Assembly (NCBI GenBank): GCA_045612485.1
Contig: JAZKZE010000049.1
Location: 1 to 37,986 of the forward strand
Direction of reading: 5' to 3'
From: RGIG5327 sp045612485
GTDB lineage: Bacteria; Verrucomicrobiota; Lentisphaeria; Victivallales; UBA1829
Length of the DNA stretch: 37,986 nucleotides
Part shown: positions 17,475 through 25,460 of the stretch, in pieces
Numbering within the stretch: the first letter of the stretch is position 1
How the letters are laid out: the number at the start of each line of letters is the position of its first letter
The notes under the pieces: model-generated
The model's input: the letters and a program-made list of their open reading frames with translations, nothing else
Told to the model about the DNA's origin: nothing
The model's database searches: none
Position numbers and translations under genes: made by a program

Positions 17475-17550
<76 letters not shown>

Positions 17551-17578
17551 TTTTTTTATAACAGAGGAGGGTACTTTT

Positions 17579-18154
17579 ATGAGAACTCTTTTGCTTCATG
17601 TGTTCTGTTTTTCTGTTTGCACAGCAGCTGTGTTTTTTTGCGGATGCAATCTTCTGCCTGAACCTGCGGAAAATGTCACCCGTTATTTTGATCTGGGGCT
17701 TCCGACAAAGACTTTGAAGGCATCGGGAGGCAGTGTGACCGTTCTTCCCTTTACTTCTTCCTCCGGAGAGCGTTACCGCATGGTTTACAGGAAAAACAAT
17801 CTTCTCTGCGACGATGATGATAATAAATGGCAGATGCCGCCGGGATCTCTTATTACAAAATATCTTACTCTGATTTTCAGTGATGCGGGAACTGTCCGTA
17901 AAGATGGAAAATGTCAAAACTTCCTTTCCGGTAATGTTACTGCTTTTGAAGCGGATAAAGGGGATGCAGTTCTGGGGTTGCGTTACAGGATCAGGAGAGA
18001 ATCCGGAAGCGGTAACGCTGACAAAGTCATTAATAGATCACTTCTTCTGCGGGAGAAGATCAAAGGAGACAGTGCTTCTGATTTTGCATCTGCTATGGGC
18101 AGAGCCGCAGAAAGGGCAGCAGAGCTTATTCTCAGGGATATTGACAGCAAATGA
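17579..18154 (+). CDS. PqiC-like ABC transport auxiliary lipoprotein
   Basis: The 191-residue product has a signal peptide with a probable lipobox FCGC (the residues before the Cys are not ideal) and a following YFDLGLP segment, VLPFTSSSGERYRMVYR, and DDDDNKWQMPPGSLITKYL. These are typical of the PqiC/ABC_trans_aux lipoprotein family, which works with MCE/MlaD-type systems in moving lipids between the two membranes. No MCE or ABC genes are nearby, so its partner must be elsewhere. A strong SD (AGGAGG) precedes the ATG. The stop overlaps the start of uppP as ATGA, implying translational coupling. Confidence 0.8.
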   Translation: MRTLLLHVFCFSVCTAAVFFCGCNLLPEPAENVTRYFDLGLPTKTLKASGGSVTVLPFTSSSGERYRMVYRKNNLLCDDDDNKWQMPPGSLITKYLTLIFSDAGTVRKDGKCQNFLSGNVTAFEADKGDAVLGLRYRIRRESGSGNADKVINRSLLLREKIKGDSASDFASAMGRAAERAAELILRDIDSK

Positions 18155-18987
18155 ATCCTGTATTTGACCCTATATTCTGGAAATCTGCACTGCTTGGAGT
18201 CGTTCAGGGACTTACGGAATTTCTTCCTGTCAGCAGTACGGGGCATTTGGTCATCGTGGGCAGATTTTTGGAGATCGCACCGGAAGAGAGTACATTTTCT
18301 GCCATGTTCAATATCGTGGTACAGTTAAGTTCCATTCTTGCGGTGGTCATCTATTTCCGTAAAGAGCTTCTTCCTGCGGCATTTTTCAAAGAGGAACAGT
18401 GCCGGAAGGAAACTCTGGCACTGTATTACAGAACGGTGGCGGCAGTTCTTCCTGCTCTGGGGATAGGCTATCTGATTAAAGACTATGTGGAAGAGTGGCA
18501 GAAAAATCCTTATATCGTTGCCGCAGCGTTATTTATCGGCGGTGTCATCCTTATATTCATCGAAAAGCTGATGAAAAGGGATAAAGTCATTGAAAAGATC
18601 ACGCAGCTGCCTTACATCAAAGCGGTGGGGGTGGGCTTTTTCCAGTGTATTGCCATGATTCCCGGTGTATCCCGTTCTGCGGCAACGATCATTGGCGGAC
18701 TGGCATTGGGGGCATCCCGTCCTCTGGCGGCGGAATTTTCCTTTTTCCTTGCCATCCCCACAATGGCGGCGGCATCCGGGTACGCGTTATTGAAACACGG
18801 CGGCAATCTTTCCGTGAAAGAGTGGATCGCCACAGGGATCGGGTTTGTTGTTTCCTTTCTGGTCTCCTGGGGGGTCATTGCATGGCTGATGAATTTTATC
18901 CGCAGGCGTACCTTTCAGGTATTCGGTTACTACCGCATCATTCTTGCCGTTATTGTGGTCATTTATTTCCTCCGGACCGGAAAGTGA
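18151..18987 (+). CDS. uppP: Undecaprenyl-diphosphatase
   Basis: The 278-residue multi-pass protein carries the UppP/BacA signatures GVVQGLTEFLPVSSTGHL (about 17-32) and IPGVSRSAATIIGG, with the acidic and Arg/Ser catalytic residues present. It dephosphorylates undecaprenyl diphosphate to the carrier lipid used for peptidoglycan and O-antigen export. Length matches the family (265-285). It begins inside the stop codon of the PqiC-like gene (ATGA). The O-antigen-ligase-like gene 1.7 kb upstream and the DPM1-like cassette use the same carrier pool. Confidence 0.96.
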   Translation: MNPVFDPIFWKSALLGVVQGLTEFLPVSSTGHLVIVGRFLEIAPEESTFSAMFNIVVQLSSILAVVIYFRKELLPAAFFKEEQCRKETLALYYRTVAAVLPALGIGYLIKDYVEEWQKNPYIVAAALFIGGVILIFIEKLMKRDKVIEKITQLPYIKAVGVGFFQCIAMIPGVSRSAATIIGGLALGASRPLAAEFSFFLAIPTMAAASGYALLKHGGNLSVKEWIATGIGFVVSFLVSWGVIAWLMNFIRRRTFQVFGYYRIILAVIVVIYFLRTGK

Positions 18988-18990
18988 TTT

Positions 18991-19049
18991 CCGTCGTCAC
19001 TTTTCCGTCAGATCTTTTTTTTGCTGAACAGTCCGTCATGCTGCCGTCA
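18991..19049. repeat. Cluster of CCGTCA words after uppP
   Basis: Within the intergenic region after uppP, CCGTCA occurs at 19005, 19033 and 19044, plus CCGTCG at 18991. The same word is clustered in coding regions at 7759-7800, 7945-7985, 8378-8469, 25872-25910 and 26359-26406. It is too short and too loose to be called an element by itself. Confidence 0.5.
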
Positions 19050-19064
19050 TTTCCGGAAAAATTT

Positions 19065-19091
19065 TTCCTGTTCCACAGGAAGGATATTTTT
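19065..19091 (+). terminator. Possible terminator after uppP
   Basis: TTCCTGT (19065-19071) and ACAGGAA (19075-19081) form a seven-base-pair hairpin with a three-base loop, followed by GGATATTTTTT. The stem is short and the T-run is offset, so this is a weak candidate. Confidence 0.4.
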
Positions 19092-19144
19092 TCTGAAAAG
19101 TTATTTTATACATTATTTTATCCAAAATATACCCCTTATTTTTC

Positions 19145-19172
19145 TTGATTTTCAGAAAAAATACATTATCTT
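19145..19172 (+). promoter_or_regulatory. Possible promoter of the histidine phosphatase gene
   Basis: TTGATT (19145-19150) and TATCTT (19167-19172) are separated by 16 bases, about 50 bases upstream of the ATG at 19224. The -10 box is imperfect. Confidence 0.35.
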
Positions 19173-19223
19173 TAGGTATTGTGTACCATAAATATTCCAA
19201 TAAAACAAGAAAAGGAGCAGAAA

Positions 19224-20630
19224 ATGAAACAAAGCAAGATCTTTTCCGTCATTTTCCTGCTGGCAGGGCTGTTTGCATTTGAATTTGCCCTTGCGGCATG
19301 GGATGAACCCGTACTTACTATTTACATTACCCGCCATGCACAGCGTGGACCCCGCAGTAAGTGGGCGGAAGCTGACAGAAATAAACAGATGGTGGGGGAA
19401 TTTCTTGACGGAAAATATCAGCCGCCTTCCGGGGATTCTATTACTCCCCTGGGGGTGAAACAGTGTGAATTGCTTGGTGCATATCTTAAAAAGCTCAACT
19501 TCAAGGGAAAAGTTTATTCCTCCCCCAATTTCCGTGCTATGCAGACAGCAGTTGTCACCACTAATGCCATTGACCCAAAACTGCAGATCATTCCCGAACC
19601 CGGTCTGCAGAGCGGCGGTTTCCGGAAAGAACCGATCAAAGGTATGAGCTGTGCAGAATTGCAGAAGCGTTTTCCCAATAAGGTCGTTTCTGTGGAAATG
19701 CCGGAAAAATGGCAGCTTGCCGGTGAATTTACGGCAGATGACCGGTATAAACGCATGGATAAATTCTTCAATGAACTTTTGAAGAAGGAACCTAAAGGGG
19801 AGGTGCTTCTTGTGGGACACTCTTCCACGATCCCGCCTCTTCTGGGGGTATTGAATAAAAGAATCGTGGACAGAAGGCTTCATATCAATGCTTATTATGT
19901 ATGGAATTGCTGTCTGCATATTTTCAAACTGGATAAAAACGGGAAAGTTGTGTTTTCTTCTGTGGAAAACTATAATTATCTGCCGGAAGAGATGCGTACA
20001 CAGAATTTCGGCAAACCCAATTCCAGAATCAAACCCCGCAACAATTTTGTTCTGCCTGCAAAAGGGGCTGCTTCCGCTGTACCTGCCACTTCTGTTAAAA
20101 AGAGTCCGGCAGTTTCTGCTGCTCCTGCGGCAAAAAGCACTCCCAAACTGGGCAATGTATTGAAAAACGGGGATTTTTCTCTTCTTTCCAAAGTTACTGC
20201 AAGAAATCTGCGTCCTCTGAAAAACTGGGAACTCAAAGGAACGCTTTTTCCTGCTCCCTGGGAGCTTATGAATGTGGGAAGCAAGGCATCCAAGGGTAAA
20301 GTGGAAATCAAAGAAAAGGCTCTTGACGGAAAAAATGTACTGTGTGTGGAAGGCAGTTACGTCAGACTTTGCCAGGATATTGCCGGAACGGGAGTTGTCT
20401 CCTATACTTTCAGCTGTAAAGCCAAAGGCAACTGCAAACTGGAAGGCGTTATGTATTTTCAGGGAAAAAGTGCTGCCGCTGCTCCGGTGACACTTACCGA
20501 TGAGTGGAAAGAAATCAAAATGACTTTCACTGTTCCTGCGGAAGCAAAGTACCGCGTATTGAGTATCCGTCTTGCCGGGAGCAATGCCAAAGCGGAATTT
20601 GCCGACTGCAAATTTATTGCTGAAAAATAA
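19224..20630 (+). CDS. Secreted histidine phosphatase fused to a carbohydrate-binding-like domain
   Basis: The 468-residue protein starts with a signal peptide (hydrophobic to about residue 25, cleavage near ALAAW). A histidine phosphatase (branch 1) domain follows, with ITRHAQRG (H38) and a second catalytic His in LLVGHSS (H199). An Ala/Pro/Ser-rich linker (about 285-308) leads to a beta-sandwich domain (about 311-468) starting NVLKNGDFS, which looks like a CBM4_9/CenC-type carbohydrate-binding module. A secreted phosphatase tethered to a glycan-binding module suggests action on phosphorylated glycans or phytate-like compounds outside the cytoplasm; this is inference. ATG 19224 with AAAGGAG is chosen over an upstream in-frame start at 19179. 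It may be single, as a hairpin follows. Confidence 0.82.
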   Translation: MKQSKIFSVIFLLAGLFAFEFALAAWDEPVLTIYITRHAQRGPRSKWAEADRNKQMVGEFLDGKYQPPSGDSITPLGVKQCELLGAYLKKLNFKGKVYSSPNFRAMQTAVVTTNAIDPKLQIIPEPGLQSGGFRKEPIKGMSCAELQKRFPNKVVSVEMPEKWQLAGEFTADDRYKRMDKFFNELLKKEPKGEVLLVGHSSTIPPLLGVLNKRIVDRRLHINAYYVWNCCLHIFKLDKNGKVVFSSVENYNYLPEEMRTQNFGKPNSRIKPRNNFVLPAKGAASAVPATSVKKSPAVSAAPAAKSTPKLGNVLKNGDFSLLSKVTARNLRPLKNWELKGTLFPAPWELMNVGSKASKGKVEIKEKALDGKNVLCVEGSYVRLCQDIAGTGVVSYTFSCKAKGNCKLEGVMYFQGKSAAAAPVTLTDEWKEIKMTFTVPAEAKYRVLSIRLAGSNAKAEFADCKFIAEK

Positions 20631-20648
20631 ATCTTTTACAATCAAAGT

Positions 20649-20699
20649 CCTGCCGAAAAGTGCCGGAAAAGGTCAAAATTTTCCGGCAGGGGGGTTTTA
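20649..20699 (+). terminator. Probable terminator after the phosphatase gene
   Basis: CCTGCCGAAAA (20649-20659) pairs with TTTTCCGGCAGG (20679-20690) with one bulged base. The stem is followed by GGGGTTTT rather than a direct U-run, so termination may be partial and the next secreted-protein gene may be partly co-transcribed. Confidence 0.5.
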
Positions 20700-20731
20700 T
20701 GTCCTGATTTTTTAATAAAAGGATTTTTTTT

Positions 20732-23700
20732 ATGAAAAAAATATATTTTCTTATCCTCTTTTTCTTTGTGACATCTTCTCTTCTTCATGCTTTTCCCCTG
20801 ACCGCTTCCAAAGCATTGAAGAAAGATAAGGATGGATTTCTCTCCTTTGATAAAACTCTTTCTTCCAGAGATGTTTATGCGTATGAATTGATGCCGCCTC
20901 TTCCGGATCGACCCATGGAAGTTCTTATCCGGCCGGAAAATGCCACCCGTATCCGTTTTGTTTTTGAAGGCGGGGAGGTTTTCAATATGCATCTGGAGTG
21001 CGGTTCATTACGGGCGAAGATCCCCGCTGATAAACGTAAAAAGATCGCTGCAAAAAATCTTGTTCTTCCGGATGCGGTCATCAATTTAAGGCTTGAGCCG
21101 TATCAGCATCCTTTTACACCTGAAGTCGTTACGCAGTTTTTTGTGAAACCGGATGTCAGGAATATGCCGCCGGAAGAGGTGGCAAAACTGGATCTTGCCA
21201 AACTCCCGAAGGCTTCTTGTCATACATTGAAATTTACGGTAAAACTCAAAGACGGCAGAAGTCACCTTTATCTTGACGGCTCTTTTGCCGGAGTGCTTCC
21301 CTTTGGTCGATTGCAGTTGTGTCAGGTCTATCTCCGTGGAAAGGAATCCATTAAGGAGATCTCACAGGAAAAGAACCCTGTCGGAGCAGATTTTCTCTAT
21401 GAAAAGGTGGATATTGCCCACAGGGCTTCTTCCGATCTTCCTGTGAAAGTAAAATTTGATAAGGAACTGCCTTCCTTCATCTCAGGAAAAATAACACACG
21501 CTCTGGATTTGAGAAAATGCAGAAGTGTCAACTGGATCTCTAGAGGCGGTTATGTGGAAAGCGACCGTACCCGTAATGCTTTTGACGGATTTTCCACTTC
21601 AAAACTTTTCAGTATTCCCCTTGCCCAGTATAACCGGGCATATATCCTATGTGCGCCCCTTCCCGTGAAGGATGTCAAAACTTCTGAACAGGCATTCTCC
21701 CTGCGGATGACAAGATATGCCCCCTTTGCCCGTTCCATGGTACAGATGCCGGGAGCGTATGTGGATTTTACCAAAAATGCCCCCAATGTGCAAAAGGTAG
21801 GTACGGCAGAAGTCAAACTGGAGGGTAAAGAAGTTCAAATACCCCTTTATCTTGCGGAAGTTGCCATTGACCATAATGCCCTGCATAATATTCTTTTTTA
21901 CAATACGACAGCCGTTCTTCCTTTCCACAACTATCTGGATGTGGAGTTCCAGGAGGGGAAAGAACCCCGCAGAATGAAGGACAGAAACCGGAAAGGAGCT
22001 TCCGCTGCCATCTTTGCCCTGACTCTTGAAAAAACACCTGTCACATTGCAGGAGGTGCAGAAAAGTGCCGGAAATATCTTTGAAGGAGATGAACCTTTCC
22101 ATATCGGGCTTACCGGGACTGCGGATAAGGCGGGGGAATATCTTTTGAAATATGATGTTTATACTCTTGAAGGAAAAAAGATCCTTTCCAAATCCCGGAA
22201 GGAAACTTTTGCACAGGGGGAAAAGAGAGATATTTCCATTGTGGAAAAACTGGATGAAAAAGGATATTTTGAGATCAGAGCCGCCCTTTATGATGCTTCA
22301 GGAAAAGTGATTGCAGAAAGAAATACCTCTTTTGTGATGCTTCAGGAAAATACCAGAAAAGCAACACAGGCGGAAAGTCCCTTTATGCAGTGGCTTGCCG
22401 GAAAAGTAAGTGCTGTTCCCATGTATAATAAATTGGGAATATTGAACTTTACAGCCTCTTACACCATACCGGAAAAGGATGTCCCCGGATTCCGTCTTGT
22501 GCAGTTTCCCGACCTTATCCGTTCCATCTATCCGGATAATAAAGTCATCAATGCCGATGAAAAAGCATGGCAGAAAATGGATAATGACCTTCTTTTTGTG
22601 CTTGGACAGTATGTGAAAAAATTTCCAGGTACAAAAAGAATCCTGCTCTACCATGAAAGTTATCCCACGCAATATGGGGTGATCCCCAATACTGTTCTGA
22701 ATAAAGCCCCCCGTAAATTTGATGCAAAACGGGAGAAGATCGAACAGGCAAGAGTGAAAGCCGCCACAAGATACTGTAAAATGATCCGTAAATACTTCCC
22801 CCACCTGAAGATCATTTTCGGCAACTCCTGTTACGCCCAGGAGATGCTGGAAACTTATGCGGCAAGAGGATTTGATAAAACTCTTATTGACTTAGTGGGA
22901 AGTGAAGGACTGGGGTCATGGCACGCGCTTCCGGAATCCTTCAGTTTCTGGAATCCCTGCGGAAGCTCCTTTATTTTGAGGGAAACCGCCCTTGCCAACG
23001 GTTACAAGACTCCGGTTACCGCTACCTACGAGTGGAGCTGCCGGGGGTCAAATCCTGTTCCCTGGGAAAAGAGTGAAAAAGAGGGTTTTCTGCGTCAGGC
23101 AAGAGAGTATGCCAGAGATGTATTGATCGCCTTCTCCTTCGGTTATGAGAATATTCCTGTTAACTGCGGAGTGAATGCGGATTCCTCCTACGGTGACGGC
23201 AGAACTTACGGTTCCGACGGCGGATTCAAAGTGGGGCTGGTTCCCAAACCTTCCATTGCCATGTTCGGTACGCTTACCAGAATACTGGATCAGGCAAAGT
23301 TTGTACGGATGCTGCCGGATATGCCCTTTGTTTATTGCTATGAATTCCAGCGTAAGGACGGGAAAAATGTTTATGCATACTGGACTGCCGACAGGGAAGT
23401 TGTCTGCAAATTCACTTTTGACGGAAATAAAGAGATCGTTACGGAAGATCTTTACGGCAGACGGGGAAAAGTTACCCTGAAAGGAAATTCCTTTACTTCT
23501 GCCGGAAACAATGTTCCCCGTTATTTTGTTACAGAAGGGAAAATACGTTCTGCAAAGGTTCTTTCCACAACGTTTGATCTTCCTGCCGCACCGGAAAAAT
23601 TACTCTGTGCCATTTCCCTTAAAGCGGAAAATCTTCTTGTGACAAATGAAGAGGATTTCTATCTTTCCAAACAGAAAGAGGAAGAGCGTCATCCCTTTAA

Positions 23701-24217
23701 GATCAAAAACCGTATTCCGGCAAAGGTGACAAAGTATATAGATAAAACAAAAGGAGCTGTGACAAAGATCTCTTTTGATATATCCTCCCTGCCGGTAAAT
23801 GACCGCTGGAACCATGGCGGCTATACGGTTATCCGTCTGAAAGAACCTGTAAGTATCCCAAAAGGGGCGGATTATCTGGGAATATGGGTGAAAGGCAATG
23901 ACTCCATGGGCAGATTCGCCTGGGAAGTGGAAGACCGTATGGGCAGAAAATTTGTTTCCCATGCCGGATACCGTAATGAATTGAAGTTCGGTTCCTGGCA
24001 GTTCCTTTCCATGCCTTTGAACCCCAAATATGCCGGAGGAACAGTGGGATTCGGGTATCAGTGGATGAATCCCAAACGCATCAAGAGTATTTACGGTCCT
24101 GTGAAAGTTACCGGGGTCGTTGTATCCACATCCGTAAAGCGGGAAGAGATCTTCCAACTTGGAAAAGTGGAAAAACAGGAAATAATGCTTGGAAAAGCTG
24201 TTGCATATAAAAAATAA
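20732..24217 (+). CDS. Large secreted glycoside hydrolase-like protein
   Basis: The 1161-residue protein has a signal peptide (MKKIYFLILFFFVTSSLLHA), a beta-rich N-terminal half, a central TIM-barrel-like region at about 555-900, and a C-terminal beta-sandwich (about 960-1161). Two glutamates sit where clan GH-A glycosidases have their catalytic pair: E642 at a strand end (LLYHESYP, like the NEP acid/base) and E767 (TATYEWSC, like the nucleophile). The spacing of 125 residues is reasonable for such a barrel. No specific GH family is recognised, so substrate is unknown. AAAAGGA lies about nine bases before the ATG. It is followed at once by a strong terminator and sits downstream of the phosphatase with the carbohydrate-binding-like domain. 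Confidence 0.75.
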   Translation: MKKIYFLILFFFVTSSLLHAFPLTASKALKKDKDGFLSFDKTLSSRDVYAYELMPPLPDRPMEVLIRPENATRIRFVFEGGEVFNMHLECGSLRAKIPADKRKKIAAKNLVLPDAVINLRLEPYQHPFTPEVVTQFFVKPDVRNMPPEEVAKLDLAKLPKASCHTLKFTVKLKDGRSHLYLDGSFAGVLPFGRLQLCQVYLRGKESIKEISQEKNPVGADFLYEKVDIAHRASSDLPVKVKFDKELPSFISGKITHALDLRKCRSVNWISRGGYVESDRTRNAFDGFSTSKLFSIPLAQYNRAYILCAPLPVKDVKTSEQAFSLRMTRYAPFARSMVQMPGAYVDFTKNAPNVQKVGTAEVKLEGKEVQIPLYLAEVAIDHNALHNILFYNTTAVLPFHNYLDVEFQEGKEPRRMKDRNRKGASAAIFALTLEKTPVTLQEVQKSAGNIFEGDEPFHIGLTGTADKAGEYLLKYDVYTLEGKKILSKSRKETFAQGEKRDISIVEKLDEKGYFEIRAALYDASGKVIAERNTSFVMLQENTRKATQAESPFMQWLAGKVSAVPMYNKLGILNFTASYTIPEKDVPGFRLVQFPDLIRSIYPDNKVINADEKAWQKMDNDLLFVLGQYVKKFPGTKRILLYHESYPTQYGVIPNTVLNKAPRKFDAKREKIEQARVKAATRYCKMIRKYFPHLKIIFGNSCYAQEMLETYAARGFDKTLIDLVGSEGLGSWHALPESFSFWNPCGSSFILRETALANGYKTPVTATYEWSCRGSNPVPWEKSEKEGFLRQAREYARDVLIAFSFGYENIPVNCGVNADSSYGDGRTYGSDGGFKVGLVPKPSIAMFGTLTRILDQAKFVRMLPDMPFVYCYEFQRKDGKNVYAYWTADREVVCKFTFDGNKEIVTEDLYGRRGKVTLKGNSFTSAGNNVPRYFVTEGKIRSAKVLSTTFDLPAAPEKLLCAISLKAENLLVTNEEDFYLSKQKEEERHPFKIKNRIPAKVTKYIDKTKGAVTKISFDISSLPVNDRWNHGGYTVIRLKEPVSIPKGADYLGIWVKGNDSMGRFAWEVEDRMGRKFVSHAGYRNELKFGSWQFLSMPLNPKYAGGTVGFGYQWMNPKRIKSIYGPVKVTGVVVSTSVKREEIFQLGKVEKQEIMLGKAVAYKK

Positions 24218-24239
24218 AGGGCTGGGAACAGCCCTTTTT
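24218..24239. terminator. Strong bidirectional terminator
   Basis: AGGGCTG (24218-24224), loop GGAA, CAGCCCT (24229-24235) and a T-run to 24239. The stop codon of the preceding gene abuts it. On the reverse strand it is followed by TTATTTTTT, so it can also end the coaC-side transcript. Confidence 0.92.
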
Positions 24240-24243
24240 CCGA

Positions 24244-24287
24244 AGCCGTTTCAAGTATCCTCTGCGACATTTGAAACGGCTTTTTTT
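24244..24287 (+). terminator. Second terminator between convergent genes
   Basis: AGCCGTTTCAA (24244-24254) pairs perfectly with 24271-24281, followed by six T residues. Together with the hairpin just upstream it gives a double stop for + strand transcripts before the converging coaC gene. Confidence 0.9.
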
Positions 24288-24289
24288 CA

Positions 24290-24838
24290 TCAATTTTCTG
24301 CGAGAGCCTTGATCCTTTCAAGGATTTCGACGGCTTCACACATTCTTCCGGAACCTTTTGTTCCGCAGGCAAGGTTGCCTTCGGCGGGACCAACAAATTC
24401 TACGCCTCTTGCCCGCAATATACTGCAATTTTCCACAACAGCGGGACTTGCCCACATATTGTTGTTCATCGCCGGGGCAAGAAGGATCTTTCTGCCTGTT
24501 CCGGCAAAGGTGAGAGCGGTAGTCGTAAGTGCGTCATCGGCGATCCCGTGGGTGAATTTGCCGATAAAGTTGGCTGTACAGGGGGCGATCACCATCATAT
24601 CCGCCTCCTCCGCCAGTGCCACATGTTCCGGTTTCCACTCTGTTTCCTCCCAGAGAGAGGTCATGACCGGATTGCGGGAAAGAGTAAGAAAGATCTTTGC
24701 AGAAATAAGTTTCAAGGCGTTTTCCGTCATAACGGTATGTACTGAAAAGCCGTTGGAGGTAAGTTTTGAGCAGAGATCTGCTGCCTTGTAAACGGCGATC
24801 CCGCCGGTTATCCCCAGAATGATTTTTTTATTACTCAT
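24290..24838 (-). CDS. coaC: Stand-alone phosphopantothenoylcysteine decarboxylase
   Basis: The 182-residue flavoprotein has all key residues of PPC decarboxylase: catalytic H72 (KPEHVAL), the PAMNNNMW motif with N125 (122-129), and the substrate-flap Cys C158 in NLACGTKGSGRM. It decarboxylates phosphopantothenoylcysteine to phosphopantetheine in CoA synthesis, using FMN. In most bacteria this domain is fused to the CoaB ligase (about 400 residues); here the ORF ends right after the CoaC domain and no CoaB follows, so CoaB must be separate. Its ATG lies within the end of gmk (8-base overlap), which suggests coupled translation. It ends 3 bases before a convergent pair of terminators. Confidence 0.93.
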   Translation of the reverse strand: MSNKKIILGITGGIAVYKAADLCSKLTSNGFSVHTVMTENALKLISAKIFLTLSRNPVMTSLWEETEWKPEHVALAEEADMMVIAPCTANFIGKFTHGIADDALTTTALTFAGTGRKILLAPAMNNNMWASPAVVENCSILRARGVEFVGPAEGNLACGTKGSGRMCEAVEILERIKALAEN

Positions 24839-25460
24839 GGAAAGGATCCTCCTTCAGACGTTTGGTGGAAGTCTGCAAAGCAAGGAGGATGCTGCGGAAA
24901 TTTTCATAGGCTTTTTCCACATCATCATTAATGACAAGGTAATCATATTTGTTATAGCAAGCCATTTCCATTTTTGCATTGCCCAGACGCTTTACAATGG
25001 ATTCTTCGCTGTCCGTCCCCCTGCCCCGCAGTCTGCGTTCCAGTTCGGTATAGGAAGGGGGAGCAATGAAAAGTGTTTCCACACATTTTGCCAGAAGGGT
25101 ATCATTTTTCATCTTTTCCAGGATCTTTTCCGCCCCCTGTACATCAATATCCAGAAGCACGTCTTTACCTTCTTCCACTCTTCCGGCTACTTCAGACCGC
25201 AATGTGCCGTAGAAATTCCCGTGAACGCAGGCATATTCCAGAAAATCCCCTGCGGCAATATGTTCCTCAAATTTCTCTTTTGTAAGGAAATAGTAATCCA
25301 CGCCGTCCTTTTCAGCACCTCTGGGGGCGCGGGTTGTACAGGAGATGGAAAAGGCAATACCGGGGAATTCCGCCAATGCCCGGGAGGAAAGGGTGGATTT
25401 ACCCGATCCGCTGGGACCGGAAAGGATAAGGACTGTTCCGTAACGCTTGATGTTTTTCAT
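24831..25460 (-). CDS. gmk: Guanylate kinase
   Basis: The 209-residue protein has the P-loop SGPSGSGKST (14-23), followed by SCTTRAPRGAEKDGVDYYF and DIDVQGAEKI, the standard guanylate kinase signatures. It phosphorylates GMP to GDP in the cytosol. Length is typical. Its ATG overlaps the glycerate kinase stop as ATGA and its stop overlaps the coaC start, so three genes are translationally chained. The common bacterial partner rpoZ (omega) is not next to it; coaC is, in the position where gmk-rpoZ-coaBC is often seen. Confidence 0.96.
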   Translation of the reverse strand: MKNIKRYGTVLILSGPSGSGKSTLSSRALAEFPGIAFSISCTTRAPRGAEKDGVDYYFLTKEKFEEHIAAGDFLEYACVHGNFYGTLRSEVAGRVEEGKDVLLDIDVQGAEKILEKMKNDTLLAKCVETLFIAPPSYTELERRLRGRGTDSEESIVKRLGNAKMEMACYNKYDYLVINDDVEKAYENFRSILLALQTSTKRLKEDPFHE

